Below, in pieces: positions 1-10,668 of a stretch of DNA of 64,000 bases (position 1 is its first letter; the number at the start of each line of letters is the position of its first letter). This stretch comes from Usnea hakonensis. Its lineage: Eukaryota > Ascomycota > Lecanoromycetes > Lecanorales > Parmeliaceae. Made by a program: the position numbers and the translations under genes. The notes beneath the pieces are model-generated. The model was not told the DNA's origin and ran no database searches. It was given only the letters and a program-made list of their open reading frames with translations. The stretch covers positions 62,204 through 126,203 of the forward strand of contig BLJB01000030.1 in NCBI GenBank assembly GCA_013423325.1, read 5' to 3'.

Positions 1-2
1 AT

Positions 3-1460
3 GGGGCAGCAGGGGCCCCTGTTCCAATCGGGCTGCCAGAAGAGCTTTCTCGCAACACAAACCCTCCATCCGGCTTCGTCGGAAATGCGATACGGCCAAG
101 GGTTCCACCGAAGGCCATAGATTCCAACGGTCGTTTAACATCATCAAATCAAGAAAACTATACTCCAAATCAAGCAGCTCCAAATGTGCGGTCGAGCCCA
201 AACCTGCAAGCTGGATATGACGGTCTTGCTGCGGGGAGTATGAACGGAGGCCGAAGTACGAGTCATGTGTCAGGAAATTACTTGGGTAGCCTTCAGCATA
301 CTCATGGAGGACATCAAGCTCAGCAAATTCCGGCAAAGCTTAGCCGGGAAGAGAATATTGGCAAATTGAGGCAGGGTACTAATGATACCCAGCAAGCTCA
401 CGGGGTGGAGGGACACGAAAACTATAACGATGATCGTCATAGGCAGGCTCAGCATGGAGTGAATCTCGTGTCTGGCCCGCCACAACTCCTTACTGGTGGT
501 TTAAATCACCCTCCGCCAGTTTCTCAATCTAGCTGTTCTCAACAGCCTGGTAGGATACTCGGGGAGGTCTTGGACGATTTCGGACCTGAATCTGAAGGCG
601 ATGTGCCGCCAAAGATATCTCGAAAGCGCAATAGATCTGAGTCCATGAATGCGCATGAGGAAGAGGCCCACGGTCCAGCGGCAAAGCGTCGGCGAACTCC
701 CAGCATCGGAGGGCCCAATCTCGCGCCCGAGGCACCCCGTCGAGATAAGTCAAAGCGTCGCAAATCAAAGCAAGATGAGCATCTACCACCGCCCGTCTTC
801 ACCATCGACGACAACGTTCAAGATGCGAGCCACAATCCTCAAGTGGGCGCGACAGAGCAAGCTGATGAGATAATCTCAGCCACAAATCATGCCCCCCACG
901 TCACCAACGCACAAGCACCGAACCCACCACAGGCTGATGAGATAATCTCAGCCCCAAATCCAACCCCCCACGTCGCCAACTCACCAGCCCCAAACCCCCC
1001 AAATCCACCTCCCCCTCCCACCCCCACCCACCTCCCACCCCCAGACATCCGCGACCACCCCCCCACCACAGAATGGGACTGCATCCGCCTCACCGCCGCC
1101 CTCGACCACACCCGCTGGGCCTACGAACAATGGACCGGCACCGACGCCCCCGCCACCGACCGCCTCCTTTCCTATAACGCACAGTTCGGAACCATCCTGG
1201 GCGCGTTTGGTAAGTGGTGGCATTCGGAGGCTAATCCGGAACGGGGGGTGGAGATGGAGTGGTTGGTGCAGTTGGATCCGTGGGAGGGGGGGGTGGCGGA
1301 TTGGAGGGAGCCCGGGAAGGATGGGCTGTGGTGGGAGTGTGTTAGGAGGGGGTTTTATGCGCTTAGGGGGGGGGATGGGGGGTTGATGGAGCCGGAGTTT
1401 AGGATGGATTATAGGGATTATGAGTGGTTTGATGAGGGGGGTGTGGAGGGGTTGATGTAG
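3..1460 (+). CDS. 3' part of a large disordered, probably nuclear protein (5' end outside window)
   Basis: The frame is open from base 3 to the TAG at 1458-1460, so the start lies upstream of the window. About 485 residues are visible. The first 280 are low complexity (Ser, Asn, Gln, Pro) with basic clusters such as AKRRR and KSKRRKSK that look like nuclear localisation signals. A 24-residue unit beginning ADEIISA is repeated twice (nt 861-1004) before a Pro-rich linker. The last 125 residues are Trp-rich and look folded (motifs TEWDCIRLT, FGKWWHSE, DYRDYEWFDEG). I do not recognise the family. A nuclear role is inferred only from the basic clusters. Third-codon bases are mostly C up to about nt 1200 and mostly G/T after it. 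Confidence 0.7.
   Translation, partial: GAAGAPVPIGLPEELSRNTNPPSGFVGNAIRPRVPPKAIDSNGRLTSSNQENYTPNQAAPNVRSSPNLQAGYDGLAAGSMNGGRSTSHVSGNYLGSLQHTHGGHQAQQIPAKLSREENIGKLRQGTNDTQQAHGVEGHENYNDDRHRQAQHGVNLVSGPPQLLTGGLNHPPPVSQSSCSQQPGRILGEVLDDFGPESEGDVPPKISRKRNRSESMNAHEEEAHGPAAKRRRTPSIGGPNLAPEAPRRDKSKRRKSKQDEHLPPPVFTIDDNVQDASHNPQVGATEQADEIISATNHAPHVTNAQAPNPPQADEIISAPNPTPHVANSPAPNPPNPPPPPTPTHLPPPDIRDHPPTTEWDCIRLTAALDHTRWAYEQWTGTDAPATDRLLSYNAQFGTILGAFGKWWHSEANPERGVEMEWLVQLDPWEGGVADWREPGKDGLWWECVRRGFYALRGGDGGLMEPEFRMDYRDYEWFDEGGVEGLM
861..1004 (+). repeat. Two-copy 72-bp in-frame tandem repeat
   Basis: The 21-base start gctgatgagataatctcagcc recurs at 861 and 933, giving a 24-residue unit repeated twice inside the partial gene at 3-1460. 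The copies differ at several bases. Confidence 0.8.
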
Positions 1461-1993
1461 AGGGATGGGGGGATGATAGTGTGGGAGAGGAGGGAGCTTT
1501 GGGGGTGTGGTTGGCTGCGGGGTGGTTGTGGAGGGATTAGGGATTTTCTTTGGTTCTTGTGGGGCTGTCGTTTACTTCAAGGTTGTGGTCACTAGGGAGG
1601 GATTTTCTTTTGTTCTTGTGGGGCAGTCGTTAAGTTCAGGCACGTGGTTACTAGGGAGGTATTTCATATAGTCAGTTTGGACAGCGTCGTGGTTGAATAG
1701 GGACATTTCGTATCAACAATTCAAAGAACGGTATCCAGCATGCCAAAACCACTTTCTGTTATAATGTAGGAAAGCTACAATGCTAGTCATCTCTCTCAGT
1801 CCAAAAACTAGTATGTGGGGCGTCTCTGGGCATATTTCCATCTGTCAAAAATCCTAGGACGCTCAAGCTCCGCGGTCTCTCATCGTTCGTCCGTCTGACG
1901 AACTCTTCCCGAATCTTGACAGCACCCGCCAGCTTCTTGAGAAGCGACTTGTACACAGGGATACTGCGACACGCTCGCTAGATACTCCGATAC
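1461..1993. other. Intergenic stretch between convergent genes
   Basis: This lies between the convergent 3' ends of the partial gene and the glycoside hydrolase. It holds an imperfect direct repeat built on ttctttggttcttgtggggc and ttcttttgttcttgtggggc (about 1550-1625). I see no gene in it. Confidence 0.5.
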
Positions 1994-3377
1994 TCATAGC
2001 TCGTGAAACCGCACCGCGTATCGCCCCGCCAGCTGCAAATAGTAGTTATGATCCATCCCATTATCTATTCCAAAGAAGCCGGGATTCTTCGCCGGGGGAA
2101 CCTCATCATACCTCAATGTTGCAATCGCCTGTGTACCTAGCATTTTCATAAGCCTTCAAATGCAAAGAGCCGTGCATTTGCTCATGGTTTGACTTACTTT
2201 CTGGATACTCATCAAACATAGCGCCAAAGATAAAGAAAGGTCGCAAATCCAGCATGTTCTTAAGCTGGGCTTCATAAAAAGTTCCATTATACCTGTTGCC
2301 CAGCGGGCCCCCGTTCTTGTCTCGATTACGCGCGCTACCGCCGGGCGTGACGGAAGGAGCATATTTGATGCCCAATTGATCCGTGCGCGCTTTGTCGGTT
2401 ATGGACGTGTTGTTGTAAAAAGACTGATAATTGTCATTGCCATATACACCGACTGCCCATGGTTGGATCACATCCGCCTGGATATAGACATCGTAGAATT
2501 CGGGGTATTGTGTAGCGTCCAATGCCCAGTGCCCTTGCAGGCCTAAGATGACGTAGGGATTCGGATTCGCGGAGCGTAGTGCGTGGAAGATGGTTGAGCA
2601 GTCAGCAGCCACCAGTTTTGTTTTGTTGAGGCCGAAGCCCCACAATTCGAGCACGGGTCGCCCTTCGTGGTGGAGGTAGGCGCTCGAGCTGATGAGCGGG
2701 GCGATGTTCGTGGTATAATCATCGAGGAGCTCTGAAACTACGTTTGAAAAATCTGATGAGAGGACTGGGGAGAGGTCGTACTCGACTGCGAAGGTGCGGC
2801 CGTATTTCTCCGCGGATGTGCGAATCTGATCGAGGAGTTGTAGGAAAGAGGGATCGGCGAATTGCCCGTAGAAGCGTTGGACGAGGATGCCGTCAATGCT
2901 GTTCTCTTGCATCCATCGGAAGTGGGTGTCTACGACGCCGGTGCAGTTCGATTCGAAGAGCGAGGCTTGGGATCCGTCTGGGAGGATGAAATTGCTGGTG
3001 AAGAGACACTCTTCGGGGTACTGCTCTACTGCGGGGAAGGAATCGAATTGGACTTTGGGCAATCAGTGATTTGAGTGCTGACGTTGTGAAAGGCTGACAG
3101 CCGGCGGCTCGCATGGTGATAGAAGTCTGGAGCATTAAGGGAGTGGAGTCTTACCGTTACCGGGATAGCTTGGTCCAGGTGTGATGCCGCTAGCTGTCCA
3201 ATGGTCATTGCCTTGGCCTGGTCGCCTGAAAAAGCCTTGATATCCGAACAAGAACTTGTTTTGCAGCGTGCTCGCATCGACCGCGTTAGCCGAAGTCGTC
3301 TGACCTTCTGCGCCATTGATAGCAGCGAGGGAACAGAGGAGTTCAACTGCGATACTACGTTTAATGAATATGTGCAT
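1994..3377 (-). CDS. Secreted glycoside hydrolase, GH99/xylosidase-like
   Basis: The three-exon model is 3377-3155, 3052-2198 and 2136-1994 (406 aa), with introns of 102 bp (GTAAGA...AAAG, CTGAT branch point) and 61 bp (GTAAGT...CTAG). Phases match at both junctions. Residues 1-25 look like a signal peptide. After it comes FGYQGFF with RPGQGNDHW, the entry motif of fungal proteins annotated as xylosidase/glycosyl hydrolase with a GH99-like barrel. MFDEYPES and a C-terminus with GFFGID follow, as in that family. It probably acts outside the cell on plant or fungal polysaccharide; the substrate is not visible. Without the second splice the protein would end early at 2106. The exact GH class is uncertain. 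Confidence 0.8.
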
Positions 3378-3443
3378 GATTATATTGAACTCGGTTTTTA
3401 GATGAGATGAAAAATTGCATGGCGTACGGAAGGACTACAACTC

Positions 3444-3449
3444 TATATA
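3444..3449 (-). promoter_or_regulatory. TATA box of the glycoside hydrolase gene
   Basis: On the minus strand TCTATATAGAG lies about 70 bp upstream of the proposed ATG at 3377, next to a T-rich run. Position and sequence fit a TATA element. Confidence 0.45.
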
Positions 3450-4157
3450 GAAAAAAAAGACTTTTTTTGCAGCCATTACGCAGCTAGATGGTGCATATGC
3501 AGTCAGCAGGGGGTGCTGCGGCTAGTCTCTTATAACAAAGACCCGGGCGTAAACACTTCACAAGAGGACCAGCATCATTAGGTATCCACCCTCCCTCAAA
3601 CCGTCTAGATGCCTCCGTGAACACGCAGTATCACTAGAAGGACTCTGTACCTTCTTCAGATGATGTTATCAATCATCTTTCAAGGTTTCAAAGAGAAGCC
3701 AAATGCGAAGTTCGATTATATAAGCAGCGTTGGCTATCTCAACGAATCAGCGTCGAACTCTTTATTAGTGGGACAAGTTCTCTCTTGTATCTCCATGCTT
3801 ACAAAAAATATGCAGGGGTATTGCTCAGCCCCGCGTGCCGCACGCCTGCAGGCGTCGTTGCGCAGCATCTTAAAAGTGAGGGACCCCAATCATTATGAAC
3901 GCCTCTCCGTTCCAGATACACCTTGCAAAAGGCAGACTCGCACTGCCGTCAATGCACAGCTCTTACGCTCAAGATTCGAAGGTCTTACTGGCTCGCAGGT
4001 TTTGCACGGAATAGAGCCCCACAGAATTCTTAGTTTTACCGCCTGCGCCATCGCATCTGACTGTCGATCACTCGCTGTCAGGCCGTGTTTAAGGCAGTCC
4101 GAGGGTTTGTCACGCCACCAGAATCCTCGTCGGCCGTAATCGACAATCCACGGCCGG
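3450..4157. other. Intergenic region between divergent genes
   Basis: This is the shared upstream region of the glycoside hydrolase (-) and the NACHT-ankyrin gene (+). The 159-codon frame at 3660-4139 has no recognisable motif and reads like chance coding. No gene is supported. Confidence 0.5.
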
Positions 4158-7100
4158 ATGGATCCAATCACCGCCATAGGCGCAGGCGCCAGCGTGCTTC
4201 AATTGGTGGGCGTAGCCGGCAAGGCCATCAAGTACCTCAACGAAATCAGAAATGCTCCGCGAGAGCGATTCCGCCTCGCTCAAGAGCTGAATAGTCTCTA
4301 CGGAATACTTATAGAGCTCCAGAGTCGCGAAGATGAGGCAAATGCTAAAGAAGACGATGAATGGTTGAAAGGATTCCGGTCGCTTACTGTCAAATTAGGC
4401 CCGATCGAACAATTGGAATCCGCATTAGAGTCGATTGTCAACAAAGTCAAACCGGTCTCAAAGTTGAAACAGATCGGCAAGGCGATTGTATGGCCGTTTA
4501 CCATAAAAGAAGTTGAGGAAATTTTGAAACAAATTGAAAGGCAGAAGTCGACTATCACTTTCGCTCTGCAGGGGGACCAAATGAACTTGACCAAAGCAAT
4601 CAAAGCCGATACCATGCAGATACACTCTCTAATCAACGGAGTCCAAGAGATGCAAGTGGGACTCACATATTTACAGGACCGCCAAGAAGTGGAAACGGTG
4701 CAAAAGGTCGTTGACTGGTTCTCTCCTCTGAGTTTTGGCGACCGGCACAACGATGTACTCTCCCGCCGATGTGAGGGTACTGGAAACTGGCTCTTCGAGA
4801 CCGCGGAAGCCTCGGCGTGGTTATCAGGCGGAGACAAGGCCTCTTTATGGTGTAGCGGGATCCCTGGAGCTGGCAAGACTACCATCGCCGCTATCATGAC
4901 AGAGCACATCGAGCAAAATCTCATTCACGATCAGTCAATTGCCGTCGCCTGCATCTACTGTAACTACAAAGACAAGATGGCCCTGACTCCTGTCAATCTT
5001 CTTGCCAACATTTGGATGCAGATACGCCAGAAAGGTGGCCTTTCTCCTGATGTAGAAGAGCTTTACGCCTCATCTGTGACCAAAAGGTCTTCAACCCGCC
5101 CAAAGCTTGATGATGTTATCAAAATTCTCAAAGCCGAAGTCGAAAGACACGCCAACGTGTATGTGGTCATTGATGCTCTGGACGAATGCGAACCTGCGTA
5201 CCGATTACGGCTTCTTACGGAGTTGAAGGCTCTCCAACCGGAACTAAAGTTAATGGTCACCTCCCGCTATTTTGACGCCTTCGGTGCCGATATGGGCATC
5301 GATACCGATATCGAGATACTTGCAAGTGATAGCGACATCAAGAGGTATGTGCAAGAGAGAGTATATATCACTCCCAGGCTCGGGCGCTGGATAGCTGCAG
5401 ACTTGTCTTTGCTAGCCATGATCGAGGCAAAAGTCATAGAGGCTGCACAGAGTATGTAAGTAAGCTACACATCCTATCAACTAGTGTCTAGCCGCGAAAG
5501 TCATGAAGATGCTGACACAAAAGCTTCTCAGGTTCCTCATGGCAAAGCTTCTGATGGACTCACTTGTGACCAAAATGACGCGGAAGGCTCTACAAGAAGC
5601 CATCGGAGAGCTACCCAAGACCCTTCACGAAACCTATGATGATGCCTTGAGCCGCATCAATAAGCAAAACGAGGATGAGAAAGAGCTGGCGGAGCGAATA
5701 TTGTCTTGGATTTCGTACTCTTTTCGGCCGCTGAACATTATGGAGCTTCGACATGCCCTCGCTGTAACACCTGGCGAAGAATATTTTGATGAAGCGAACA
5801 TGCCCGACGAAGAGGATCTGCCGTCCGTCTGTGCAGGGCTTATCTACATTGAAGAAGGGAGCAAGATCCTGCGCCTGGCTCATTACACTGCGCAAGACTA
5901 TCTCGAAAGTATCCGCGACCAGAATTTTGTGGATGCGCGTCGATTAGTGGCAGCAACCTGCCTCACTTACCTGACCTATGAGGGAAACCGGCTTTGCTGG
6001 AACGGAAAGCATTACCTCTATCGTTTTGGCCAAAACGGTCATTCTATGGATAGAGTTGACGGGCTCATGAGATGTCCCTATGCCTCTCGTGTCCTTGATG
6101 CAAGCGAGACAGCAAAGGACGGAATGGACGGTGACCAAGCCAATTTTTACCATACAAAGAATGGAACACCACTAGCACTGTATCAGTACTCGGCACACTA
6201 CTGGGCTCGGCACATAAAAGACCGGCTCGAGAAAGATTTGGAACCATTGGCCATGAAGTTCATTCTGGACGACACGAACAGGCAAATGGCTCTCGGAGTC
6301 CTCCGAGGGCTCTGGTGGACCACACGTATCAAGGGACCGCTGACAGTCGCTGTGCAATACGACCTGCGCCATATATGTCACATTCTTCTCCAACAGCAAT
6401 CCTATGATCTAGAAGACAGAGAGGGGGAAGGTCACAGATCTCTCCTTTCAGCCGCCGAGCTCGGCCGCGATCAAGTCATCAGGATGTTTCTACAGCAAAG
6501 CGATCTCCAGAGCCTTATCGATGATCATCAGTGGTTCGTCCTCACACCCCTCAGTTGGGTCGCGTGGACCGGCAACCGTGCTGCCGTGCTCTTTCTCCTC
6601 CAAAGTGCAGGTGTCATCAGCGCAGACGACTCAACACGAGAGTCAGGCAGATACTCACTCTACAAATCGCAAATGCTACCCGATAGCCATGACCCGTTAA
6701 TCGAAGGCCTTGAATCGTTAGGAATCCCGGCTACAATACCTCTCATCGCAGTCCTAAGCAACGTCTCAACTCTGCAGACCGCCCTCGCGACTCCCGGCGC
6801 CGACATCGAAACGCGTGACCCTACGCACGAAAAGACAGCCTTACACCACGCTTCCCAGTCCGGTCGTACCGGCATCGTAGAGCTGCTCCTTTCCAACGGT
6901 GCTGATGTCCGCGCGAGGGATTTCTACGGCGAGACACCCTTGCATTACGCTGTCGACAGCGGGAATCTCGAAGTGGTGAAACTGCTGGTCGACGCGGGCA
7001 GTGATCTAGATGCGAGGAACGATAATGGCGAGGTGCCGACTGAGATGCTGAGGATGAGAGAGGGGGATATTCCTTGTCCGATCCATCAGGATGAGTTGTG

Positions 7101-7245
7101 GGAAGAGACGCATGAGTTTTTGTTTGGGGAGGTGGTGAGGAGGGAGGGGAAGGAGATGCTGTTGAGGCAGGTGGAGAGGAGGGAGGTGAGGAAAAAATTT
7201 GGCGCTAGTTGGAGGGAATTCCATAAAGAGGCTGGGGTGGAGTAA
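4158..7245 (+). CDS. STAND/NLR-like protein: fungal N-terminal helical domain, NACHT, ankyrin repeats
   Basis: Exons 4158-5455 and 5532-7245 give 1003 aa. The 76-bp intron is GTAAGT...CAG with a CTGAC branch point. Residues 1-150 begin MDPITAIGAGASVLQLVGVAG and match the fungal N-terminal domain of STAND proteins (HeLo-like/SesB type). A NACHT NTPase follows, with Walker A GIPGAGKTT at about residue 234 and Walker B VVIDALDECE at about 336. The C-terminal third has ankyrin-like units near residue 727 and two clear repeats at about 866-935 (KTALHHA, ETPLHYA). In fungi this architecture serves non-self recognition and regulated cell death: ankyrins sense, NACHT oligomerises and the N-terminus executes. 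Key nucleotide-binding motifs are intact. The last 50 codons are very G-rich. Confidence 0.88.
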
Positions 7246-8375
7246 GCTTGATGCGTCATTCTCTGGAATTTTGGTCGATAGTATACTATCAATTGGATAC
7301 GCACTAACGATCTTTATGGTCATGTCTAAGAACACGTACCTATTTTCGCTTAAGCTCGACGCCTGGAGGTTCACTCGTATGAAAAGTATATCCTCCTTTT
7401 TCGTCTTCTCCTCATTGATCTCGAGCGGGGTTTTGGAGTATCGGCGTACTTAGTCCGTAGGTATTTAATAACTTATTTGCGGAAATCGCTATCGGCGTCA
7501 TTGGCCACCACTGTTCATAAATAACATCAATAACATATCTACTTCACTAGCCCTTAGAGATTCATACACACCCTCCCTATTCCTACCGCGAAAAAAATCA
7601 ATCAATCATTTATCTATCTAAGCCTTTTTAGACATAAGAAAAATACGAATACTAAGTACACCTTACTTCGTCATCGACAACAGAAACCTACCTAGTTGGG
7701 CGCGGATCGCGGCAAAGCGCGGACGGATTATCATTGTGCGATATAGATAGAGTATGTTACTAGAAAGCTGATAGACTGATAGCTGAGATGAGGTACTTTT
7801 TTTTTAAACGCAAGGGCTGCTGTGGCTGGCTGTGTGTTTTTGATAAGGGTTTGGGAAGGTGTTGTGTTGTTGTGGAGGGTGGTGGGGTTAAGGGGTTGGG
7901 GTGAGTTGTTGGATAGGGGGACCGGAAGGCGTAAAGGCGCGAAGCCGGGCGGGGCGGGGGAAGTCAGGCTAGGGGACCGATAATAGGCTTGCCGGGGAGC
8001 CTGGGGGAGGTTTCGCCCCTCCCGAGAAATTCGTTCTAGGTGTGTTTGGATTTGGAGTGAGGTAAAGTACGCTTCTTAGAGTGGAAAGAAGGTTGCATCT
8101 TGGGATTATTCGTTTGGTTACTTATAGGGGTTGTGGGCGGGGGCGGGGGAGGCGGAGTTTTTGTTTTTAGGGGAGAGGGTTGTGTTGGGGGGGAAATATC
8201 AAGATGGAATGGATGGAGGGTTAGTCTGGGTATGGTATGTATTATATTTGATGGATGGAAGGTACTGGTATAGATGTTTGCGGGTAACGTATCAAGTACA
8301 CGAATTTCTAAGATGTATGGTTGAGAATTTTCCTTTTTTATTTGGTGGACGGAATGATATGTTCCAAATACCTTA
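7246..8375. other. Intergenic region between convergent genes
   Basis: This holds the 3' flanks of the NLR-like gene and the permease. Bases 7800-8200 on the plus strand are strongly G-rich with a run of T. No gene, RNA or mobile element is evident. Confidence 0.5.
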
Positions 8376-9992
8376 CTAAATGGCGTCCGCGGCCAACATG
8401 TCGGCATCGGGAGCCACATATTTGGGCCCCTCATACTCCCGCTGCCGCCAGAACCAAAACACCGCCACGAAAATAGTCAGGCCACCCGTCAAAAGGCTGG
8501 AATAATTCATCGTCGCCGCCGCCACGGGCATGGAGAATGGAAAACAAAACAACACGACGAAGACGATGATATACAGACAAGCGACCGCGTTGACGACGAA
8601 GCCGACGGGGCCTTTCATCCAGAACCAGCCGGGGGCGACTTCCGCGCGCCGACTTAGCAGGTGCGGAAGGATGGCGGCGAGGTAGGATATGCTGGAGAGG
8701 ACGACGAAGGAGTCGATGAAGGCGTTGAAGGCGGCTTGGGAGCCGATGTAGATGCAGGCGAGGATGGTGGTGGTGACGGCGCAGAGGAGGATGGCGTTGA
8801 ACGGGTTGCGGTGCTTGGGGCTCACGTGGCTGAATACGGAAGCGAACGGCGTCGCGTTGTCCCGGGCGAGCGTCCAGAATACCCGGCTGGCCGTCAGGTA
8901 GCAGCCTACTTGGGCGATTAGGTTGGGCAGGATGGCGATGAGGAGGAGGCCGAGGGTGCCGCCTGCGGAGCCGGTGGCTTGTTGGTAGATGGAGGCGAGG
9001 GGGAAGAGGAAGGTGCTGTTGAGGATGGTGGTTAGGTCCGAGATGCTGTAGAATATGGCGATGAGGAAGGTGAGGCCGGTGATGAAGCCGATGACGAATT
9101 GGGCGAGGATGGCTTTGGGGATGTTTTTGCTGGGTCTTGGAGGAAGGGGGTTAGTGTGGTGCTTTGAAGATGGGGGAGCTGGGGGGTTTTACTGGGGGAT
9201 TTCCTCGGCAAGATGGGTTACGACATCTGGTGTTCCGACGGAGTAGGCGCCGTTTAACATGCCGAGGAGAAAGACCAGTCCGTTGCTTGAGTAGCCAGTC
9301 GCATTGCTCCATTCGCTCCATACGAAGGCGTTTGTGGCGTGCACTGGTGGCATGGCTGCGCAGACGATGATGGTGATGAGTACACCCGCGACGATGAGGA
9401 ATGCCCCTCCCTGTTCCAACAGCGGCAGTATCCAATTGGCGAAGAGCACACAAAAACACGACAACCAATTGACAATCATGTACGCGACAAAGACGTGCCA
9501 CCTCCGCGTCACGAAGGCGGGATGAAAAGCCGCGTACATGGATACCGCCTGCGCGCCGATGATTTCGGTGGTAGCAGCAATGGCAAAGACCCACGCGAGG
9601 AAATTCCACCATCCAGCAAACCACCCACACACGCGGCCGTACTTGCCCGCCGTGATGGAAGCCCAGTGATAGACCCCGCCAGAAGACGGCATGGCGGAAG
9701 CGAGTTCGGCAATTGAGGCGGCAACGAGCCAGTAGAAAAATGAGACGACGATGAATTCATAGAGTACGCCGGGAGGCCCGCCGTTGTAGATTGCGACGGT
9801 CACACTCCCGCCCAGGGCGACCCATACGTTGCCGGATGTGATGGCGAGTCCGCAGATGGCTAGGAAGCTGAAGTTGCGATCGAGCTCTTGCTTGTGACCG
9901 GATGCATTGATGGGCATGTCGGTGATTGCGCCACTGGTGATTTCCGGGTCTTTCCGCTCCAGGGCTGCCTTGTGATCAAGGGAGTCGGCCAT
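8376..9992 (-). CDS. Choline/GABA-type amino-acid permease (APC superfamily)
   Basis: Exons 9992-9193 and 9129-8376 give 517 aa. The intron is 63 bp (GTAAAA...CAG) and phases match. The start is the ATG at 9992; the codons upstream offer only TTG. The protein is polytopic, with about 12 hydrophobic segments. The first membrane region contains LAITSGNVWVALGG, then PSSGGVYHWAS, and HLAEEIP before the splice. These are hallmarks of fungal choline transporter (Hnm1-like) and GABA permeases of the APC family. It should move choline or an amino acid across the plasma membrane by cation coupling; the substrate cannot be fixed from sequence. TATATA near 10217 may be its promoter element. Confidence 0.87.
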
Positions 9993-10668
9993 TTTCTTCT
10001 TTCTCAAGGCTACGAATTGGGGAATCTTTGAGGCCGTTTAGCAGAATGAGAGATGGAATTGAGGTGCAAGGAGAAGGAATTGGTACAGGTACATGAGAAA
10101 AAAAAGATTCGAAGCTATCGTTATCCAGGGGTAGCTCATCAGCTTCAAGGCGGCATGATTGGTCCACATTCTCCACATTACATTCTAGCTTTGTCTCCTT
10201 CCTCATGTAGCGTAGTGGTATATATTAGTGTGATATTAGTGGATGTATTAGCTGATGGCATGATAGGTACATGGTGGTAGTAGGCGACTCACTGGCCTGG
10301 GCTGGCGTTGGGGACGGGCCTTTTTGGTGCCAAGGGGACTATCGGGCCGACGGGTGCATTTGTTTCAGTGATTGTTGGCCCTAAACGCTTTTATATTAGT
10401 CCTGATAGCGTAAGACTTTAGAGTAAAGTATGCTGAAGTACCTATATCAACCAAACTAGGGGTTTGCAGCTAAGAAGCGCAATACCGCGCGCCATCTTTG
10501 GGCCTCTGGCGGAGTGGATAACACCTCTGACAATCTAGGTGGCTAAAGTAAGTCCTAGACTCGATGACGAGCTATAAGCCTAGCTACTATACTATGTTTG
10601 GCTATAGCAATTAGTAAGTAATTGTAGCTATACTATAATTCCTAGGCTTCTCTATAGCGACAGCGAGC
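9993..10668. other. Upstream region of the permease, with a RIP-like A+T-rich tract
   Basis: The first 300 bp is the likely promoter of the permease. From about 10440 to 10660 the sequence becomes rich in TA steps (ctatactat, tatagcaatta) and holds an imperfect hairpin, which suggests a small mutated repeat. No gene is visible. Confidence 0.5.
10571..10658. repeat. Small imperfect hairpin in a TA-rich tract
   Basis: The left arm gctataagcctag (10571-10583) pairs with the right arm cctaggcttctctatagc (10641-10658) apart from a 4-base insertion. The loop is TA-rich. This could be a remnant of a short inverted-repeat element. Confidence 0.35.

Noticed and set aside
3660..4139. 159-codon plus-strand frame upstream of the NLR-like gene
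   Set aside because: No motif, no family resemblance, biased towards nothing recognisable; it lies in a likely promoter/5' UTR.
10481..10560. Possible tRNA-like stretch (ctggcggagtggataacacc)
   Set aside because: No matching acceptor stem or T-loop could be paired.
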